A DNA stretch of 64,000 nt from Leptospira sp. 96542 (GTDB lineage: Bacteria > Spirochaetota > Leptospiria > Leptospirales > Leptospiraceae), in contig JARJFC010000001.1 of the NCBI GenBank assembly GCA_029310945.1, positions 152,001 to 216,000 of the forward strand, given 5' to 3'. The notes under the pieces were generated by a model. It was given only the letters and a program-made list of their open reading frames with translations, had not been told where the DNA came from and ran no database searches. Position numbers and translations under genes: made by a program. Shown in pieces: positions 29,446 to 41,167 of the stretch. The first letter of the stretch is position 1, and each line of letters starts with the position of its first letter.

Positions 29446-29760
29446 ATGGAATACGCTGAATCACTACTGGAAGAATATTATGACCTATCAGAAAATTTAC
29501 GGAATCAGGGGAACCACGAACAAGAGCCTAACTTGTTTGACACACTCTCTGCCATGGAAGAAGAAATTTGTTGGGAATTTTCACTCCCTGCTTCTCCTAA
29601 GAATCGCCAACTTTTCCAAATGACAAGTCAATTTCCTTCGAAACTGACTTACCTAAAAAACACACTTCAAACTTTGGAAAGAGAAAAAATTAAATTCTTT
29701 TATACAAGAACGGCAGATTCTGATTTCTGGGGGGAGTTCCAGAAAAACAAGGCCGCCTAA
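29446..29760 (+). CDS. Small acidic protein of unknown function
   Basis: 104 residues starting at ATG 29446, which has GAGGG 6 bp upstream; the open frame extends back through the tandem repeat to 29032 but that part is repeat translation. The protein is rich in Glu, Leu and aromatic residues (EYAESLLEEYYDLSENL), probably helical. No family recognised. It converges on recQ, ending 7 bp away. The repeat array lies directly upstream and may hold its promoter. Confidence 0.6.
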   Translation: MEYAESLLEEYYDLSENLRNQGNHEQEPNLFDTLSAMEEEICWEFSLPASPKNRQLFQMTSQFPSKLTYLKNTLQTLEREKIKFFYTRTADSDFWGEFQKNKAA

Positions 29761-29766
29761 ATTGTT

Positions 29767-31221
29767 TTAGGTCTGGTTTTGGCATAGATCACAATTTTCA
29801 CAGTTTATAAATTCTGCACCAAAATATTCATGGATGAATTTCCGCCGACAAACATCCGTTTTGGTGTATAGAACTGTTTGGTATAATCTTTTCTGATTTT
29901 CTTTTTTTTTATTTTCAAATTCTTTCTCAGAAAAATAAGAATTATCCCATTCGGATTCGATCTGTAAATTACCGAAGTCTAAACTACCTGATACCAAACC
30001 CTTACTTTCGAGTAAATTGATTGCCGTTTGGATTCGATGATCGCCTTTATTTTTATACGTCATATGAGATTGCAAAGTTTCATAATCCAAACCTGTTGAT
30101 TGTTTTTGTGAAATCACAGAGTACATTTTCTTTAAATAACTAGGACTAGGGTTTTGCCAATCTATAAAATCCATTTGAATGGTTAAGTCGTCTTGCGAAT
30201 AATATAGTTTACAAATTGCAGGATCACCATCTCTCCCTGCACGGCCGATTTCTTGGTAATAGGATTCAATCGATCCTGGGATCTGCGCATGGTATACGTT
30301 TCTAATATTTGGTTTATCAACCCCCATACCAAAAGCATTGGTAGCAAGTAGAATGATCTGATCTGATTTTAAAAATTCGGATTGTACTTTATTTCGTTCA
30401 TTTACAGAAAGTTTTCCATGGTAAACTAAGTGTTCGAAATTCTTTGTATCAAGCAAATGACTGAATTTTTCTAAATCTTGTATCAAACTAAAATAGACTA
30501 TTGTGACACCAAGATTTAGAGATAGATCAGCTAATATCGATTTGTATTTACCTTCAGCATCAAAACAATCAGTAACAGAAAGGTGTAAATTTGGGCGGAA
30601 TAGTCCATCGTCAAAAACATCAATATTCTCCTTTGGAATTCCTAATTGAAAGATAATGTCATCTTTCACTTTCGGCGAAGCTGTCGCCGTGAGCGCCATT
30701 GTTGTTGGAAAACCTAAAATTTCTCGAAACCATTTTATCTTTGTATAATCTGGTCGAAAATCATGTCCCCACTGACTGATGCAATGCGCCTCATCAATAG
30801 CCAATAAAGAAATTTTTACAGATTGTATCGCAGATATAAATTCTTCTTTTTGGAATCGCTCAGGGGAAACATAAACTATTTTATACTTACCTAGTTTTAA
30901 GCCTTGGTATCGTTCAATTCTTTCTTTTTTAGAGAGACTAGAATTGATATAAGTAGCATTTATAGATTTCTTTTGCAAAGCATTCACCTGGTCATTCATG
31001 AGTGCAATGAGAGGAGAGATAACAACACAAACACCATCCAAAACCAAAGCAGGAATCTGATAACAAATTGATTTTCCCATTCCAGTTGGCATTAGAACCA
31101 GCACATGGGATTGAGATAAAACCTGATTTATAATTTTTTCCTGATTACCGCGAAACATCTTGATTCCAAACTGTTCAATAACTTTCGCTAAGTGATTCTC
31201 TTCAAACACCAATTGATTCAC
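29767..31221 (-). CDS. recQ: ATP-dependent DNA helicase RecQ
   Basis: 3'-5' helicase for recombination and repair. The 484-residue protein has Walker A PTGMGKS near residue 45, DEAH in LLAIDEAHCISQWGHDFRPDY, motif VI QEIGRAGRDG, and the zinc-binding cysteines CRR...CENCDLC at the very C-terminus. It lacks the winged-helix and HRDC domains of long RecQ forms. It overlaps the upstream ABC exporter gene by 4 bp (ATGA), an unexpected operon partner. Confidence 0.92.
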   Translation of the reverse strand: MNQLVFEENHLAKVIEQFGIKMFRGNQEKIINQVLSQSHVLVLMPTGMGKSICYQIPALVLDGVCVVISPLIALMNDQVNALQKKSINATYINSSLSKKERIERYQGLKLGKYKIVYVSPERFQKEEFISAIQSVKISLLAIDEAHCISQWGHDFRPDYTKIKWFREILGFPTTMALTATASPKVKDDIIFQLGIPKENIDVFDDGLFRPNLHLSVTDCFDAEGKYKSILADLSLNLGVTIVYFSLIQDLEKFSHLLDTKNFEHLVYHGKLSVNERNKVQSEFLKSDQIILLATNAFGMGVDKPNIRNVYHAQIPGSIESYYQEIGRAGRDGDPAICKLYYSQDDLTIQMDFIDWQNPSPSYLKKMYSVISQKQSTGLDYETLQSHMTYKNKGDHRIQTAINLLESKGLVSGSLDFGNLQIESEWDNSYFSEKEFENKKKENQKRLYQTVLYTKTDVCRRKFIHEYFGAEFINCENCDLCQNQT

Positions 31222-32993
31222 CCTAATCCCAATTGATTGCCAGCTTCTTCTTGGAAATTTCTTTCACCAAGCTGCTGCCTCCAAAGTGCAAAATAAAGAC
31301 CTTTCTTATCCAACAATGCGCTGTGGTCACCCCTTTCAATCACAGCACCACGCTCCAAAACAAAGATCGTATCTGCATGCATAACAGTGGATAATCGATG
31401 AGCTATCAAAATTGTTATCTGATGTTTGTTAGCCGAAATATTTCGAATTGTCTTGGAAATCTGTTCTTCAGTTATGGAATCAAGGGCGGAAGTTGCTTCA
31501 TCAAAAATCAGAATCCTCGGTTTCCTAAGTAAGGCGCGTGCTATTGACAGTCGTTGTTTTTCACCACCAGAAAGTTTCCTACCCGATTCCCCCAAAACAG
31601 TGTCCAAACCATTTGGAGAGTTTTCTAAAATGGATATCGCTGCTGCTGCCGTTAAAGCCTCCATCATTTCAACTTCTGTTGCTTCTGGTTTAACAAATAG
31701 TAAGTTATCACGTATAGATCCATAAAAAAGTTGTGTATCTTGAGTAACAAAACCTATCTGTCTGCGAATATGGTTGTATCTTAGGTCATTGATTGATATT
31801 CCATCATAAAAAATATCACCTCCCAAAGGGCGATACAAACCAACTAATAATTTAAGGAGAGTTGATTTTCCTGAACCAGATGGCCCAACGAATGCCAAGG
31901 TATCTCCAAGTTTTGCTTCGAAGGAAATATTCTGAATTGCATTAAAACTAGCAGAACGATGGCGAAAAACAACATTATTAAAACTAAGTTTCGATACTTG
32001 ACCAACATCCACCCATTCTTCAGGGCTATATTCGACAGGTTTATTTAAAATACCATTCAACTGAGTGAGTGCGGTCTCCGCTTCCCGAAATGAGACAATT
32101 ATATTTCCCAAATCTTGCAGAGGACCAATTAGAGCAATGGAAATAAATTGCATTGAAATAAGTTCTCCTGGAGAAAGTAACTTCCTAAATATCAACCAAA
32201 GTAAGATATACAAAATAGATTGTTTTAAGATAATTAAAATTGATCCCTGCAAAAAACTCAAGGTTCTCATCTTTTTAACTTTTTCCATTTCGCCAGAATA
32301 AATATCGAAAGTGTGTTGTTTTAATCGCCTAATCTCAGAATAAGTTAGACCAAGGCTTTTTACTAATTCTATATTTCGCAAACTTTCAGTAATGGTTCCA
32401 CTCATCTGGCGGTTTTGCCGCATAAGCGAACGTTGCAATGTTTTAATCGAACGACTGAGGATTGCCGTAATACTACCTAACACAAAAAATGCGAACATAA
32501 AAACAGGAACCAATGCCCAATGTTTGGAAGTTGCATACCAAACCAAAAAACATATACCGATAAGGGAAGAGAAAAAAACATTAATAAGTGCCGTCAAAAA
32601 CTTTTCAGTATCATTCTTCACCTTTACAAGAACTGCCAATATCTCACCACTCGACTCTTCTTCAAAATCTTGATAAGGTAAACGTAAGGTATGCCGTAGA
32701 CCTTCATTAAAAACATCCATGCCAAACCTCTGGATAATCAAACGCAGAGTAAAATCTTTTAATGAAAAGAAGAATAACGAAACTAAGGCGATACCAATGG
32801 CTAACCAAAGCAAATGAATGATTTCAATCGGCAATTCACCATCTAAAGTTTTTAAACCATATCCATCGATGATTTTTCCAAAAATCACAGGATCATAAAG
32901 TGCTAATCCTTGAGCAACCGCAAGAAAAAATAAGGCCAACGAGATTTGTAACCAGTATGGCCTCAGAAATTTCCAAAATAGTTTTACAGCCAT
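31218..32993 (-). CDS. ABC exporter, fused membrane and ATPase domains
   Basis: 591-residue half-transporter of the MsbA/lipid-A or multidrug type. Six membrane helices (about 15-300), then Walker A GPSGSGKST, Q-loop in IGFVTQDTQ, signature LSGGEKQR and Walker B ILIFDEATSALD, H-loop IAHRLST. It should act as a homodimer in the inner membrane. Substrate unknown. It begins 3 bp after the DUF3817 gene and overlaps recQ by 4 bp. Confidence 0.9.
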   Translation of the reverse strand: MAVKLFWKFLRPYWLQISLALFFLAVAQGLALYDPVIFGKIIDGYGLKTLDGELPIEIIHLLWLAIGIALVSLFFFSLKDFTLRLIIQRFGMDVFNEGLRHTLRLPYQDFEEESSGEILAVLVKVKNDTEKFLTALINVFFSSLIGICFLVWYATSKHWALVPVFMFAFFVLGSITAILSRSIKTLQRSLMRQNRQMSGTITESLRNIELVKSLGLTYSEIRRLKQHTFDIYSGEMEKVKKMRTLSFLQGSILIILKQSILYILLWLIFRKLLSPGELISMQFISIALIGPLQDLGNIIVSFREAETALTQLNGILNKPVEYSPEEWVDVGQVSKLSFNNVVFRHRSASFNAIQNISFEAKLGDTLAFVGPSGSGKSTLLKLLVGLYRPLGGDIFYDGISINDLRYNHIRRQIGFVTQDTQLFYGSIRDNLLFVKPEATEVEMMEALTAAAAISILENSPNGLDTVLGESGRKLSGGEKQRLSIARALLRKPRILIFDEATSALDSITEEQISKTIRNISANKHQITILIAHRLSTVMHADTIFVLERGAVIERGDHSALLDKKGLYFALWRQQLGERNFQEEAGNQLGLG

Positions 32994-32996
32994 TCT

Positions 32997-33314
32997 TCAA
33001 TTTTCAACTTGTTTTGCCTCACGAAAAAGGGTTTTTTCGGCTATAAAAGTACCAAACGGGAGTATGGCGGCGAGGGCAGCCAACCCAGTTTGTTTCCAAG
33101 TCCACAACCTCTCCACTCGAACTGAAATTAAAGAATATATGTAGAACACAAACAAAAGTCCGTGGATCATACCCACAATTTTATTTGGCTCTGGCCATGC
33201 ATAAAAATATTTAAGTGGCATTGTCGCAAACAATATCAGTAAAAACGAAACTCCCTCGCAAAATGCAAGCACACGAAACCGACCAAAACTAGTTTTAAAT
33301 AAATCGAACATCAT
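32997..33314 (-). CDS. DUF3817 membrane protein
   Basis: About 105 residues from the ATG at 33314 (an ATG one codon later is equally possible); a longer frame reaches 33362. GGAGG lies directly before. Features of DUF3817: FRVLAFCEGVSFLLIL, a conserved MPLKY, and HGLLFVFYIY, with three membrane helices and a C-terminal IAEKTLF. Its start overlaps the previous gene's stop (ATGA). Function unknown. Confidence 0.75.
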   Translation of the reverse strand: MMFDLFKTSFGRFRVLAFCEGVSFLLILFATMPLKYFYAWPEPNKIVGMIHGLLFVFYIYSLISVRVERLWTWKQTGLAALAAILPFGTFIAEKTLFREAKQVEN

Positions 33315-33760
33315 ACCTCCAAAAATCGAAACAATGGCCGAAACCATGGAATCACAGAACAAACAATAATAAAGCCAATTAGCTCAAATACAAAAAGTGT
33401 TTTAAAAATACGTTTAGAGTCAGACCTTTGTTTGGCTTTTGAAATTCCAAAATCTACGATCCCTACAGAAACAAACATCACACTCATATGCAATAGTCCA
33501 AAGAACCATACCTCATAATGTACATTCCAATGACCATGGAATAACATCTTCACATAAGGGCTGTATAAAAAATACAAAGTAAATCCAACGACAACCTGTA
33601 ATTTAAGGAACCCACTTAAAGCTTGTGGGAAAAACCAATCGAGTTTATGAATTTTTCGCCCTTGTAGAATCCCAAATAAATGGGTCACTAGGCTTAAAAC
33701 AAAACCCAGTATCACCAAATAACGAACCAGCGAATGAATTTTTAATATGATCTCATACAT
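33311..33760 (-). CDS. Four-helix membrane protein, unknown
   Basis: 149 residues with four hydrophobic segments and several histidines near helix ends (KIHSLVRYL, HGHWNVHYEVW, GLLHMSV). These could bind haem, but no known cytochrome motif is certain. It overlaps the DUF3817 gene and is the first gene of the 33760-29767 operon (this gene, DUF3817, ABC exporter, recQ). Confidence 0.6.
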   Translation of the reverse strand: MYEIILKIHSLVRYLVILGFVLSLVTHLFGILQGRKIHKLDWFFPQALSGFLKLQVVVGFTLYFLYSPYVKMLFHGHWNVHYEVWFFGLLHMSVMFVSVGIVDFGISKAKQRSDSKRIFKTLFVFELIGFIIVCSVIPWFRPLFRFLEV

Positions 33761-33955
33761 AAGTTTTCGATTGATTGATAACAGAATGATTTCAACGTAT
33801 AAGTTGGCAACTGCTTATTGATAGAACATATTTTTCTAAATCAATTTCTGATTAAAAAAGCAAATTACAATATGATAAAAAATAATGATCCATTCGGAAA
33901 CTAACAAAAGAATGGTTTAAAAAAATTTTGTGTTCAAACAGATTGGTCTTTACTT

Positions 33956-34936
33956 ATGAAAGCAATGCTGGCTCGCAGATACGGGAATCCAAATGTATTC
34001 CAATGGGAAGAAGTTCCCAATCCCATACTAAAACCCAATCAAATTCGAATCAAAACACAATACAGCGCTGTGAATTCAGCGGATTGGCGCCTACGAAAAC
34101 CGGATCCATTCGCAGTAAGGCTTTTTTTCGGATTCTTTCGTCCAAAACGACCCATTTTGGGTGGAAGTTTTTCAGGAGTGGTTCTTGAAATTGGAACCAA
34201 AACCAAGTTAGATGGAATCAAAATAGGTGATCAAATTTTTGGTGTTACTGGAATGAATTTTGGAGCCTATGCAGAACAAACGGTTTTGTCAAAGAATGCA
34301 AGTTTTATTAAAATTCCAAACAATCTAAATTTCGAAGAAGCAGCTTCTCTCCCTTTTGGTGGACTTACAGCATGGCATTTTTTAGAAAAAGCAAAAATCC
34401 AACCAGGGCAATCAATACTAATTTATGGTGCATCAAGTTCTGTTGGAACTGCAGCTGTGCAACTTGCGAAACACTATTACAAGGCTAAAGTAACAGCCGT
34501 TTGTAGTGAGACAAATTTGGAATTGGTAAAATCTTTAGGCGCAGAAATTGCCCTTGACTATAAAAAAACAGATCTAACCAAGGAACAAAAAAAATATGAC
34601 ATTATATTTGAAACAGTTGGAAAAACAAATTTTAAATCAATGCTCGAGATACTGAGCCCTGGTGGAGTTTTTTTACTCGGTTCTGCAGGTGTCAGTGACA
34701 CCATAAAGGGCGTTTTCATTCACCTAACAAAAAGATATAAAATTCATTCGGGGATTGCGGAGGAATCGGTTCGCGGTTTGGAATTTTTATCTGCAAGAGT
34801 AGACGATGGTTCACTTCGACCTGTGATAGATCGTAATTATCCATTGGAAAAATTAGCTGAGGCTCACGAATATGTTGAAGCAGGCCATAAAAAAGGAAAT
34901 GTTACTGTCAAAATCCAAACAAAAGATAATATCTGA
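33956..34936 (+). CDS. Zinc-free medium-chain NAD(P)H quinone oxidoreductase-like protein
   Basis: 326 residues, MDR superfamily. N-terminal GroES-like domain with SAVNSADWRLRKPDPF, then the Rossmann domain with YGASSSVGTAAVQLAK near residues 150-165. The zinc ligands of alcohol dehydrogenases are absent, as in quinone oxidoreductase / crotonyl-CoA-like members. Substrate unknown. It stands alone, divergent from the four-gene membrane/ABC operon. Confidence 0.85.
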   Translation: MKAMLARRYGNPNVFQWEEVPNPILKPNQIRIKTQYSAVNSADWRLRKPDPFAVRLFFGFFRPKRPILGGSFSGVVLEIGTKTKLDGIKIGDQIFGVTGMNFGAYAEQTVLSKNASFIKIPNNLNFEEAASLPFGGLTAWHFLEKAKIQPGQSILIYGASSSVGTAAVQLAKHYYKAKVTAVCSETNLELVKSLGAEIALDYKKTDLTKEQKKYDIIFETVGKTNFKSMLEILSPGGVFLLGSAGVSDTIKGVFIHLTKRYKIHSGIAEESVRGLEFLSARVDDGSLRPVIDRNYPLEKLAEAHEYVEAGHKKGNVTVKIQTKDNI

Positions 34937-34994
34937 CAAATGTATTAGAAACGATGACCACGAAAGACGAATATCGCATAATAACCGATATTCG

Positions 34995-35480
34995 CTAGCT
35001 ACGAGTGAGCCAGTTTGTGGATTTGGCCAAAACCTCAGAGCCTATACTCTGTGTTAGTGTATCTACAATTTCTGAAATTTTTCGTTTGCGGAGGACTGCT
35101 CGCCAAGATTCATCTGCTTCAAACATAACTTGAGCTATCTCACAAACTCGATCAAATTTTTTACCCTCTTCTGAGAGACAGGGGTTGTTCTTTCGAATCT
35201 CCGTACATTGGAAAGTTTTACGCCTTCCTTCCACAGCTTCGATCACATCCAAAAATGAAATTTCAGATGCTGGTTTTGCCAAACAATACCCACCCTTTGG
35301 ACCCGTGGTTGTTTTCACAATCCCAGCGTTGGAAAGTTGCTGGAGGCATTTGGATAGATATTCTTTGGGCACCCCATGGAATTCAGAGAGTGCCTTGGAG
35401 GAAACAAGTTTCCCCCGTTCAGCACTTGCGAGAGCGGTGACGCAGTGGAGCGCCCACTCCACTTGGTTGCCAAGGATCAC
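34995..35480 (-). CDS. Rrf2-family transcriptional regulator
   Basis: 161 residues with an N-terminal winged helix (SNAGIVKTTTGPKGGYCLAKP) and three cysteines in the sensor loop, C-x8-C-x11-C (from about residue 92). This is compatible with an Fe-S or redox/NO sensor, though the spacing differs from IscR and NsrR. It overlaps the AhpD-like gene by 4 bp and is downstream of it. The 15-bp-arm palindrome in front of that gene is its likely operator. Confidence 0.87.
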   Translation of the reverse strand: MILGNQVEWALHCVTALASAERGKLVSSKALSEFHGVPKEYLSKCLQQLSNAGIVKTTTGPKGGYCLAKPASEISFLDVIEAVEGRRKTFQCTEIRKNNPCLSEEGKKFDRVCEIAQVMFEADESWRAVLRKRKISEIVDTLTQSIGSEVLAKSTNWLTRS

Positions 35481-35953
35481 GCTAGACTGGCTCTCTCAAG
35501 TCCCATGGCTTTGTCCATTGACCCAGGTTCTGTATGAAAGGTTGCAGCAAATCGATTCCAAACATTGATCACTCCGATCACCATTGTCAGTTCCGTCAAT
35601 TCTTTGTCATCAAAATGGGATTTCGCCGCTTGGAAAGACTCATCTGAGATGGAAGCTTGCGATAGCTCAGTCACTTCCTTTGTCCAACGAAAGGCCGCTT
35701 TTTCCCTATCAGTGAACAAATTCGATTCTTTCCAAACAGGGAGGTGGTAAATCCGAAGTTCCCTCTCCCCCAAGATTTTTGCTTCTTTCGCGTGCATATC
35801 CACACAAAACGCACAACCATTCAATTGAGACGCATAGAGTTTCACCAAATGGATAAGGCCATGGTCGAGGGACGAAGATTTGATGGTTCGCTCCAAATCC
35901 ATGAGAAGGTCGAACCCAGGTTTGAAATGTGAGAAATAGTTTAGTCGTTGCAT
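35477..35953 (-). CDS. AhpD/carboxymuconolactone-decarboxylase-like protein
   Basis: 158 residues of the CMD fold. The redox motif GCAFCVDMHAKEA (C-x2-C-x3-H) matches AhpD-like peroxidase/thiol-disulfide proteins. It probably helps to remove peroxides or other reactive species in the cytoplasm. AAGGAG lies 6 bp before the ATG and is covered by the edge of the palindrome at 35964-35998. The Rrf2 regulator gene follows with a 4-bp overlap, a pairing seen in other bacteria. Confidence 0.85.
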   Translation of the reverse strand: MQRLNYFSHFKPGFDLLMDLERTIKSSSLDHGLIHLVKLYASQLNGCAFCVDMHAKEAKILGERELRIYHLPVWKESNLFTDREKAAFRWTKEVTELSQASISDESFQAAKSHFDDKELTELTMVIGVINVWNRFAATFHTEPGSMDKAMGLERASLA

Positions 35954-35963
35954 ACAGACTCCT

Positions 35964-35998
35964 TTTTAATTACGGATACAATTTATCCGTAATTAAAA
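35964..35998. promoter_or_regulatory. Perfect palindromic operator of the AhpD-like/Rrf2 operon
   Basis: Two perfect 15-base arms, TTTTAATTACGGATA and TATCCGTAATTAAAA, separated by CAATT. The near edge is 10 bp from the AhpD-like ATG and touches the ribosome-binding site, so a bound dimer would block expression. Autoregulation by the adjacent Rrf2 protein is the simplest reading. Confidence 0.75.
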
Positions 35999-36168
35999 TT
36001 CGTCAATGTATAATTTTTTTTTGGATCAGAGAGAAGATTGTTGCCACCAATTCGAAAATCGGTAGAATTTTCCACCCAATGGTGCCTAAGTACGACCGAA
36101 TCGTGATACTTTGCCAAAAATTTTAGGGAATCACTCCTCTATTTCCAAATTTCCTTTCCCTGGATTTT

Positions 36169-38874
<2,706 letters not shown>

Positions 38875-38878
<4 letters not shown>

Positions 38879-41055
38879 ACTGATTTGATATTTTTTTCGT
38901 AAACTCTTTCCAGCCATACTCGGAAACATGTACGCCCTGGTTTCGTCTCAAAATCAATTTTGCCACCCATTCGTTGGATGACTTTTCTACAAAGATTGAG
39001 CCCAAGCCCCATCCCTTCGTTTTCTGGTTTAGTAGTGAAAAATGGTTCAAATATTTTATCTTGGACACTAGGTGGAATACCCGTACCTGAATCGATAAAA
39101 GATACGAGGAGCCATTCATCCTTATCCTCAATCATAATTTCCAGACTACCTTGATAACTCATTGCATGGAGTGCATTGTTCAATAAATTAATCCATACTT
39201 GGTTTAATTTATCTCGATTACCATTACACTTACCTTCACTCAAATATGTTTTAATGATTGTAACTTTATTTGACAAGTTATGATGATATAACGCTAACAA
39301 AGTTTCGATTTCGTGTATTACATCGATGGCAATAAGGCCTTCTCCACCCTCTTCTTCAGATACCAAATAACTTCTAAGGTCATTAATAACATGCGATGCT
39401 TTTTCTGAAGCAAGAGATATGATCGAACTGGAACGATACGCATTAACAATCAAGCTAACGAGACTTAAAATTTTTTCCAAGCTTTCTGTTTTTAATACAA
39501 AAGGTAAATCATTCGTTAGTCGATACGAACCTGTTTCAATCAATAGCTGAATTTGTTTGTCAGTGAGATTGTATTTTGTTCCATCAATTTGCAAATTTTT
39601 AAGATCTTTTTGAATTTTGCGCTCAGATTTCCCATCAAGTAACTCCATATCTTTTTTGCTTTCATCTAAAATGATTTTGAATCTAATCTTATCATCAGTT
39701 TCCAAATTCCAAATTTGATTCGCAAAAGAAATAAAATCATAATTTAAAAAATAAAACAAAGATTGATTCGAAGCAACAATAGCACCGAGAGGAGTATTCA
39801 ATTCATGAGCCATACCTGCAGCAAGCCGACCCAAGGTTGCCATTTTTTCAGAAGCCAATAGGCGATCTTGTGCTTCAGTAAGTTCAGAAAGAGTTTTTGA
39901 TAAATTTTCATTCAGCGAAAGGAGTGAAACATTCGACTTTTTCAATTCGTCAGTTCTAATCTCAACTTGTAACTTTAAATCGTCGGCATATTTTTGGTTG
40001 AGCCGCCTCCATTGTACAAGCCAAATCACTCCGATAAAACCGAACAAAATACCCAATACTTCATATAACAAAGTGTAATCAGGTTCAGGATTCGGGTCGT
40101 ATAAAAAACCTTTTAAATTTACATTTTCTGGAAGCATCCCCAGATCAAAATAAACATTACCTATATGTTTCCAACGTCCTGGATTCATATACCCAATCTC
40201 AACCAAAACTGGTTGGATCAGTGGCATCATTTGATCAGCCTCATACAAAAGCCGTTCTTTGGAATATCGATTGGAATATTTAGTGAGAATCAAATCGACA
40301 ATTTCTTCTTTATTAGTCATTGCATACTGCCAACCTTTCATGCTAGCTTCTCTGAAAGCTTTCACTCGATCTGGATGATTCTTTAACTCTTGTTCGCTTG
40401 TAAATAGATTGTCTCCATAAAAATCGATACCAGCGACCCTTGGCGAATAAACAATAACAGGCAGTTTTGCTTTCATAAAATCATAACCTTGTGTGCTAAT
40501 ATAACCAGAGTAAGCATCCACTCTCCCTGAAATTAAATCGTCAGGATTAAAATGATGTTCGAGGACAGTCATATCTTTTAAGTTTATGCCTTCTTTTTTT
40601 ACATACGCTTTGATTTCATCCATCATAGGCGTAAACATAATTCGTTTACCAACCAAATCATGAATACTTTGTGTATTGGATGTTTTCCGTATAAAAAGGA
40701 CTGATGGAGAATGTTGGAATATAACACCAAGAACTACGACGGGTTTGCCAGCATATCTCTCTAAAATTAACTCATTACTACCCACTCCATATTGGCCTTC
40801 GGACGCAATGACTTTATCATGGATACCAACAATGCCAACGGTACTTTCAAATATATCCACATCCAGACCAGCGTCTTTATAATACCCTTTTTCATAGGCA
40901 GCATAATAGCCAGCAAACTGGAATTGGTGGTACCACTTGAGATGAAGGGTTACTTTTTCTACAGCATGTAAAGAATAAAAACTTATAAAATAAATGAGAA
41001 CGGCGAAAATGCCAATTCGGCGAGGAATGACCATAGGATTTTCCATAGAACCCAA
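38875..41055 (-). CDS. Sensor histidine kinase fused to an NMT1/THI5-like binding domain
   Basis: 726 residues. A signal peptide (GIFAVLIYFISFYSLHA) is followed by an NMT1/THI5-type solute-binding domain (about 35-320) with HLKWYHQFQFAGYYAAYEKGYY, normally a riboflavin or thiamine-precursor carrier fold. One membrane helix near 335-352 leads to a coiled coil, then HisKA with GMAHELNTPLGA and a HATPase with GMGLGLNLC. It should sense a small periplasmic metabolite. No regulator gene is adjacent; it is divergent from another kinase gene 100 bp away. Confidence 0.85.
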
Positions 41056-41167
41056 ATATCATACTCAATAAATTGATAAAGTGCAAAACAATTTTACTTT
41101 GAGTTCGCTTTCAAACAAAATCTTTTTACTTTACAAAGCAAATCAAACTTACTAAATTTTGTCAGAA

